From Limonium bicolor (lineage: Eukaryota; Streptophyta; Magnoliopsida; Caryophyllales; Plumbaginaceae): a stretch of 64,000 nt of DNA. Below the pieces are notes generated by a model. It ran no database searches. It was not told the origin of the DNA and saw nothing but the letters and a program-made list of their open reading frames with translations. Shown piece after piece: positions 58,126-64,000 of the stretch (its first letter is position 1; each line of letters opens with the position of its first letter). The position numbers and the translations under genes were made by a program. The stretch spans positions 43,592,171 to 43,656,170 of the forward strand of contig CM041776.1 of assembly GCA_023374045.1 (NCBI GenBank). Direction: 5' to 3'.

Positions 58126-61100
58126 GACTGAATTACCGAGCTTAGGAAGTACCGAGTTAGGATTTAGTACTTTGGGTTAAGGGTTGAGTGATAGCGTGAG
58201 AGATACGCTAGTTAGGAACTACCAGTGTACTGGAAACCTAATATCCTTCCCGCCCTCCACAATCCCTGTTTTATAACTTGGGAAACAACGCCAGAGAGAT
58301 GGAAGTCCTCTCTACTCGGGAATACCCGATCTGGCTGTTATTAAATACCTTTAAAGGTACGGAGAACCTGTCATACGGTAGATCCCGAAAACTGGGAATC
58401 CCGGAGACGGTTCCATCTGAACATGTTAACCACATTTAATAGCGAAGAATGAAGAATTTTGTGTATAAGAGAATAGAATTTCCGGCAACCTGGTCGACAT
58501 GCCGAGCAGTCGAGAATAACCAGCTTGCAACGCACCGACCATGCAACAGGCAAGAAGTGGATTAATAAAACCCGAGACGAGTGTCTACGGGACCATAGTT
58601 GATAAATAATACACCAACGGTATACCAACCGACAAAGGAACTACAACGTAGTGCCCAAACAAGAGACAAGTCTCAGTAACCACGACAATGCGTGGAACGG
58701 GCTACGAAGAGGAAGCAATAAAAAAAGGGGTCTTCCAGAATGGGAAACACCCTAGTTAATGATTATCATGTGAAGACAGTGAGAAGTCACCTAGAGGAGT
58801 TATTATCAAGACAGTAAGGTCAGTGAGGGCCAATAAGGCCACTGATGACAGTATGGGTAAAAACAATACCATAACCGGTATGTGTTAAACCGATAGCCAG
58901 CTAGCATGGCGCACTTGCCATAGCAAGTGCTGCTATAACAGGGCTGTTCGGGAAATTTATAATCACTACGAAGTACTTGGTGAAGTACCATGAAGTTAAG
59001 TGAGATCATTGTAACCATGGAAGGGCTTAACAGCCTAACCCCTGTAATTGTAAGTACACCAGTCAGCAAGAAGCTAGACTTGGCTAAGGTAGGAAGATGT
59101 TGTGAAACCATGAAAAATTTTCTTTCAAACCCAGATTTATTCAAACCCTTTTCTTTTCAAAACCAGACTTTCTTTCAAACCAACACTTCTTTCTAACCTT
59201 CTTTTAAACCAAACCAGTAAAATCAAGGACAGTTGACGAGAATACAACAATGGATAAACTTTCCCTCGATTAAGTTCGGGAAGTAAGGAATGAATATTGT
59301 CACGGGACAATATAAGAGAGTTGACAACAGAATACTTCACCTAGGCGTGTGACAGACACTACGAGTGTACTAACTGAATTGTGGGACGACCGCACTCCGA
59401 TAGGAGCTTGTGGGCCTGACAGACCTACTTATGGGTTAGTTGGGTAAGTAGTAATGTATCAGTATGGTACCCCACATATGTATACGAGTGGAGTCCGAAA
59501 CACGGGAAGTAGTCGACTCCGTCTACGGTCAGCAGTATAAATCAAACAAGAGTTAAAGATTACAAGGAATGGCTGAAGTTAAGGAACTCAGTTAAGATAA
59601 CTAGACTAAAGGAATCAGTGAATTCATTTTCAAGGAAATGTTTTAAGAGTCAGGAAGTGCGAAGTGCACTGACTGTTATGTAAAGACATCGTATATATCT
59701 TAAGGATCCTCAAGGATAAACATGATAGCTGGAACGGAGACCCAGCCTGTGCATGGCAAGGCAGATGCCTAATGTGGACTCATTAATGTGCAATGAACGG
59801 GATGAAACTCCCAGAATGAGTACCTACACTACCAGGAAATGTTGATCTTCACAGAAGAAAATAATAAGCCAGTTAAGAACGCAGACGGCGTGGCTAACGA
59901 AATGTACCAATAAGTGTGAACTAGATGTAAAGGCATAACTTAGCAACACCCAGGAGCAATCCTTGAAGGGTGTTCGCATCAACAGTTGTTGCATGAAATG
60001 ACGTGACAGAAACACGAGGGTTGAAACTTACACCCAGTTTAGACATAAATTGTCAGGAGACGGACTGACAAACCTAAGGGACATTCCGTGAAAGGAAACG
60101 TGATGTAACGACCTTGTCATGGAGCTCAATATAATATCCAAACCATATAATGTTGTACAGAGAAGTACATGTGTGTGGACAGCCTACAATGAGCGCAGCT
60201 CAAGGCAGTAAGGCTTATAAGCCACAAATAAAATGTGTTATGAAAATTAGATTGACTGCAAAAGTTTATGTTATATAAGTGAATAGAGTGGAGAACGAAC
60301 CACTGCATTAAGAGTGGGGATACCTCTCGATATTGTGAGACCGCAGGAGCGGTAGTTATGTGAATCAAGTTCAAGAAATATGTTAAGGATGGACGATGTT
60401 ATTATTGAAAGAGAGCAGTTAGCTTAGTAGTATGTGTATAAAGTGAAGCACCGAGCTAAATAACGCCGGTTTGTGACTCAAGTGATCAACGCTCAAAGAG
60501 TATTCAGTAGTCATCCAAAAGAATGACAAACCATAATACGAGTGATGTAAGTATATGCGTGGAAGTTAATGTGACAATAAATACGATGTAAGTTAGTGTT
60601 ATACAATAAGCACGGTGCGTAGTAAGCGACCGTTGTATAAGTATTGTTAAACGATAATGTAGCAGATAAGACCAGTTATGAGTTAAACTCAGTGGAGATG
60701 CAAGATAAGCGATATTAAACAGACTGGGCAATAAGCCAGTGGTAGGTACTGTGTGATGAGGAACTCAGTGTGAATTCCATGGCGAATCGCATAAGGGATT
60801 TACTGTGAAGAGTTTACGCCTCTGCACTCTGTATGACTGAGTGTTTTGGTATTGCACTTGCGCAGTAATGATCGAGTGGGATAGCTAGGAATTGGAAACA
60901 TGTTAATGGTGGAGGAATAATGTTGTAATGGCCGATGCATAGGAAATGCAAGGCCGCACCAATGAAAGAATACATGTATAAAAACCAAATGTGGAGACAT
61001 GATTAACAGTAAGTGACTACAGTAGCACTAACTGCCAAATATCGGTATGGAATATACCCCAAATGTTGTAAATAGTTGAGAGAGCACTACACTCTAGGTA

Positions 61101-61635
61101 GTAGCTCAATCTCAACCGACAGTAAGTCGGAAGGGAACAAGTCAATCATTGTGAAATACATAGCTGTATACACAGTAAATTGTTATGGAAGTGGATAGAA
61201 AGTGTATAACTCACCGAATTCGCTAACGGTAAGAGATACCACGCGTCGGTTGAGAAACCATTGTTACCAAGATGAAGGTGACAATTGGGGATGTACAATA
61301 CAGTAAGAATAACAAATGGGGCAATTAAGCTCTACAGTTATTAGAGTTTCACAACATAACTAGTGAGCCAGTGATTCAAGTGTTGAATGTACATGGTGAA
61401 CATGAGAGAATGGCTAATTATTAATGCCTAGAAGCCAAACAGGCCAGAATCGAAACCAACTAAGAGTTTAAACAAACTCCAATGAGAATTCATGGTTTAG
61501 GGACTAAACCGCCAATATGGTTAAGATCCACTAATCAAAATCCATTGTATAATCGACCGCGTGAAAGTTAAAACACTTCACGACGGTAGAACCTTAAAAC
61601 CGATGTTTAGTGATTGATTACGTGGGCGTAATCCC

Positions 61636-61650
61636 TTTTAAGGGGGGTAG
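61636..61650 (+). promoter_or_regulatory. Internal second polypurine tract (LARD-2)
   Basis: TTTTAAGGGGGGTAG follows a GTGGGCGTAATCCC word, which has a counterpart (GCGGGCGTAACCCC) in LARD-1. It lies about 1.3 kb before the LTR-adjacent tract. Confidence 0.65.
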
Positions 61651-62147
61651 AGCGCAAAACCACTTAGTGTGTATTACCGTACAAGTGTACATGATTTATG
61701 TTGTGCATAGCACAAAATAATTTGTTTTGATGATTGGTGTGTGTGTTACGTAAACATACGCATTCATTCAGGGTTTAATTGTGGTAATTGCGCACAGAAG
61801 ATGCGAATACCATTGTGATAAGTGTGTTTATTTGTCAACAGTGGTGTGTGATAATTCAAGTGTGGGGAGTACAGAAACTCCCGAGGAACAAAACCCCATA
61901 AATGTGAAACTGTGTGTCGTATTTTGATAAAATATATGTGTATATATACTATATAGTGATTCATAAAAGGGTATGAGACCAATATAAAACCTAATGAGAA
62001 TAAGATTCCCTAGGTAACACATTAAAGTGAATGGAAATAACTGATAGATGAAGTTCTATCCCTTGGAGATGTATGATCATGATTAGAATGATTAAAAGAT
62101 AGAAAATTGGAAATGAGTGATTTATTTGATGCTTGAAAATGAAGTGG

Positions 62148-62276
62148 GAGGTGGAACTTGATTTGCATGTGATCAAGGGAAGCCGAACACAAATTGGAGT
62201 GGAAGGATAGTTCAACACTGATGCTGATCACATCAGGGTTGGATGATTCTTGAAGCTCCCTATAAGTGGTCACAAA
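62148..62276 (+). repeat. Highly conserved 129-bp non-coding block (LARD-2)
   Basis: It matches 27241-27369 with only a handful of changes, while flanks differ much more. The hairpin CTGAT-CAC-ATCAG is at 62224-62236. Confidence 0.75.
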
Positions 62277-62606
62277 TAACCACGCTAATAAAAGAAGCAA
62301 AGAGCTTAAGTTGGACTTGGAGTTGTGTGTGTTTTCAAAAGGATTTTCAGTTGGTATTTATAAAACGTTGATGGATACTTTACATAATTAAGTTTCTTAC
62401 TTAACCACAAGGAAAAATTTAAATTTAAGTGATTGTTTTGATCTCCCAAAGGCACGGGGACGGAAGGTGTCCATCGCGACCGGGTTCTGCGGGATCACAG
62501 TGTATATCAAAGATATTTTCGATTGCTATACATGCTATGACATGTTGTGTGGTATGTGAAATAAATGTTATTTTGAGTTTGAGCTCCTAAAAGTGTATGC
62601 TATTAA

Positions 62607-62850
62607 GACCTATGAGTCTAAATGTGTTGTGTTACATAGACCTATGTGTCTAAAGACTGTTATGTTATCGGGACCTGTGTGTCCAAATGTTGTTATGTTA
62701 CCCAAGACCAGTGAGTCAAAGGGGTTGTTATGTATGTGTAAGTGTTGTTAAGATACCCGGACCATAGAGTCCGAGGTTATCATGTGGATATGTTATGTTA
62801 TGTGTGGATGTGAATGTGTTGCCCGGACCATTAAGTCCGAGGTTGTGATG
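62607..62850 (+). repeat. GACC..TG.GTC repeats before the polypurine tract
   Basis: Units of about 33 bp start at 62607, 62639, 62672 and 62706. Two related CCCGGACCAT.(A)AGTCCGAGGTT units lie near 62757 and 62822. Similar repeats lie near the tract of the element left of the gap. Confidence 0.7.
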
Positions 62851-62944
62851 TAAAGTGTGTTTGGTTATGGGAGTTTATTCCCAAGTGATTCCTGTGTTCT
62901 AATCTAAAGATGTGTGGAAAGTGTAAACTTCGAGGACGAAGTTC

Positions 62945-62960
62945 TTTTAAGGGGGGTAGA
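62945..62960 (+). promoter_or_regulatory. Polypurine tract next to the LARD-2 3' LTR
   Basis: TTTTAAGGGGGGTAGA is followed by the LTR start at 62962. Confidence 0.88.
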
Positions 62961-62961
62961 T

Positions 62962-64000
62962 TGAAATACCCCAAACCTTGATATATGGTTTAAATATCAA
63001 ACTATGTGATATAAAGGCTAAAAAGTGCCTTAGAAACATCAGTGAACAATTTAAACCACAGTAAATGCAATAAAACGCTAAGATACAGTTTGAGCAAAAA
63101 CATGCTCTAAGCTATGAGTGAACTTGGTTAGGACCCAAAGAGCCTACCAAGACTTAATAATATTCAATTATGATTTAATAGGGCTAATTAAGTCCTAGGA
63201 AACCTTGGTAATCAGTTAAACCAAATAAAACACAAGGAAATACCTTAAGGTCAATAAGAGCAAAAATGTGCTCTAAGCTTGGGATAAGTTTGGTTAAGAC
63301 CTAATAACCTTACCAAGACCTTATTTATATGTTAATGAACATATTAAATCAATTACTAAAGAAAACCAAGCTTCAAAACAAGTTAAAACACAAAATGTGC
63401 TTTAAGGAGGCTTAAAGCACATTTTTGAAAAATTGTCTTGTAAATGAGTTTTGAGTGGCTAAATGACCATCATTACTCTTTAATCAACATGTGTACTACT
63501 TAGTATCACATTAGGAAGTCTAAATCAATGGGAAATCAAAAATTTCACAATTATGTGCCTTAGTTGTGAATAGTGCTCAAATAGTTTAGTTTAAGTCATT
63601 AAGTCAACATAAGATGTTAAATGGTCAAACAAGGCCATATATATCTTTAATATAGAAGGGGGGACGGTTTTTGAAGGTGAGTCATCACACTTGGCCAGCA
63701 AAGTCAATTAAAGAAGAAAGGATAAAGTAAAAAGACTATTTACTTTATAAACATAAATATCTCACACTTTTACCTCTCACCTCACTTTTCTTCATTTCCT
63801 TTTTCCCACCGTCTTCCTCATGGTTCTCCCAACTCCAAACCGTTCATGCTACAGCACATCTCTTCTCCAACTTCAATTGCTCATCAAATGTTCAATATTG
63901 CTCCAAATCAAAAACTAAGCACATATTGTCTTAGTTGAGTCAAGGCTTTTCATCCTCTCTTTTCAAAATTTCAAAAGCTCATGTTTGATGCCATGAAGAA
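62962..64000 (+). mobile_element. LARD-2 3' LTR, runs off the window
   Basis: It begins TGAAATACCCCAAACC and follows the solo LTR (13438 onward) closely, with some indels. It extends to the window end. No gene is seen. Confidence 0.9.

Larger units (their letters stand above)
58093..62961 (+). mobile_element. LARD-2 internal region, non-coding, 4.9 kb
   Basis: It aligns by eye with 23085-28105: leader, GTCATACGG/GTGGATCC-type stretch, 59380-59530, 60780-60890 and 62148-62276. No retroviral protein motifs and no long ORFs are present. Together with a solo-LTR-like 4.4-kb LTR this fits a LARD of about 13-14 kb. Confidence 0.85.

Overview
This window is plant nuclear DNA made almost entirely of nested transposable elements. 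I see no host gene in its native setting and no tRNA or rRNA gene. The evidence for a flowering plant with a large, repeat-rich genome is: Ty3/gypsy chromovirus (Tekay/Del-like) and Ogre/Tat-type LTR elements, initiator-tRNA-Met primer sites, two CACTA transposons and very long non-coding LTR elements (LARDs). No species is assigned.

Layout. 1-905 is the outer end of a minus-strand LTR. 906-1618 is unassigned flank. 1619-13241 is the 5' LTR, primer site and leader of an Ogre/Tat-type element. Its LTR is split by a complete 9.6-kb CACTA transposon (2848-12403, TSD TTT) carrying a decayed TNPD-type transposase, a second TnpA-like gene and a ULP1-like protease whose catalytic cysteine is replaced by Phe. 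A second CACTA (13242 to about 18898) sits in the Ogre leader. It is split by a perfect solo LTR (13438-17882, TSD TGGGT) and cut off by a LARD (18899-30693). The LARD's 3' LTR is interrupted by minus-strand LTR-element debris (30694-37644). Next is a full-length minus-strand chromovirus (37645-51737) with 3.8-kb LTRs. Beyond it lie another minus-strand LTR end with internal sequence (51738-54099), a 500-N gap (54100-54599), and a second LARD (54600 to the window end) whose 3' LTR runs off the edge.

Most notable: between the gag zinc knuckles and the protease of the chromovirus lies a same-strand ORF (46147-45392) for an ALKBH1-type AlkB 2-oxoglutarate/Fe(II) dioxygenase. It retains the HxD, distal H and RxNxTxR catalytic motifs. 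It is bounded by splice-like signals and followed by AATAAA. The element therefore appears to have captured a nucleic-acid demethylase gene.

The elements look like one related system. The chromovirus and the LARDs share LTR termini (TGAAATACCCC...GGGGTGTTACA), the initiator-Met primer site folded into a covarying hairpin, similar leader sequence, two polypurine tracts, and LTR arrays of palindromes with a period near 71 bp. This suggests the LARDs are non-autonomous partners of this chromovirus lineage.

The coding regions carry many single-base frameshifts. LTR pairs also differ by many 1-bp indels, so part of the damage may be long-read assembly error. Alignments and boundaries were read by eye; no search was run.
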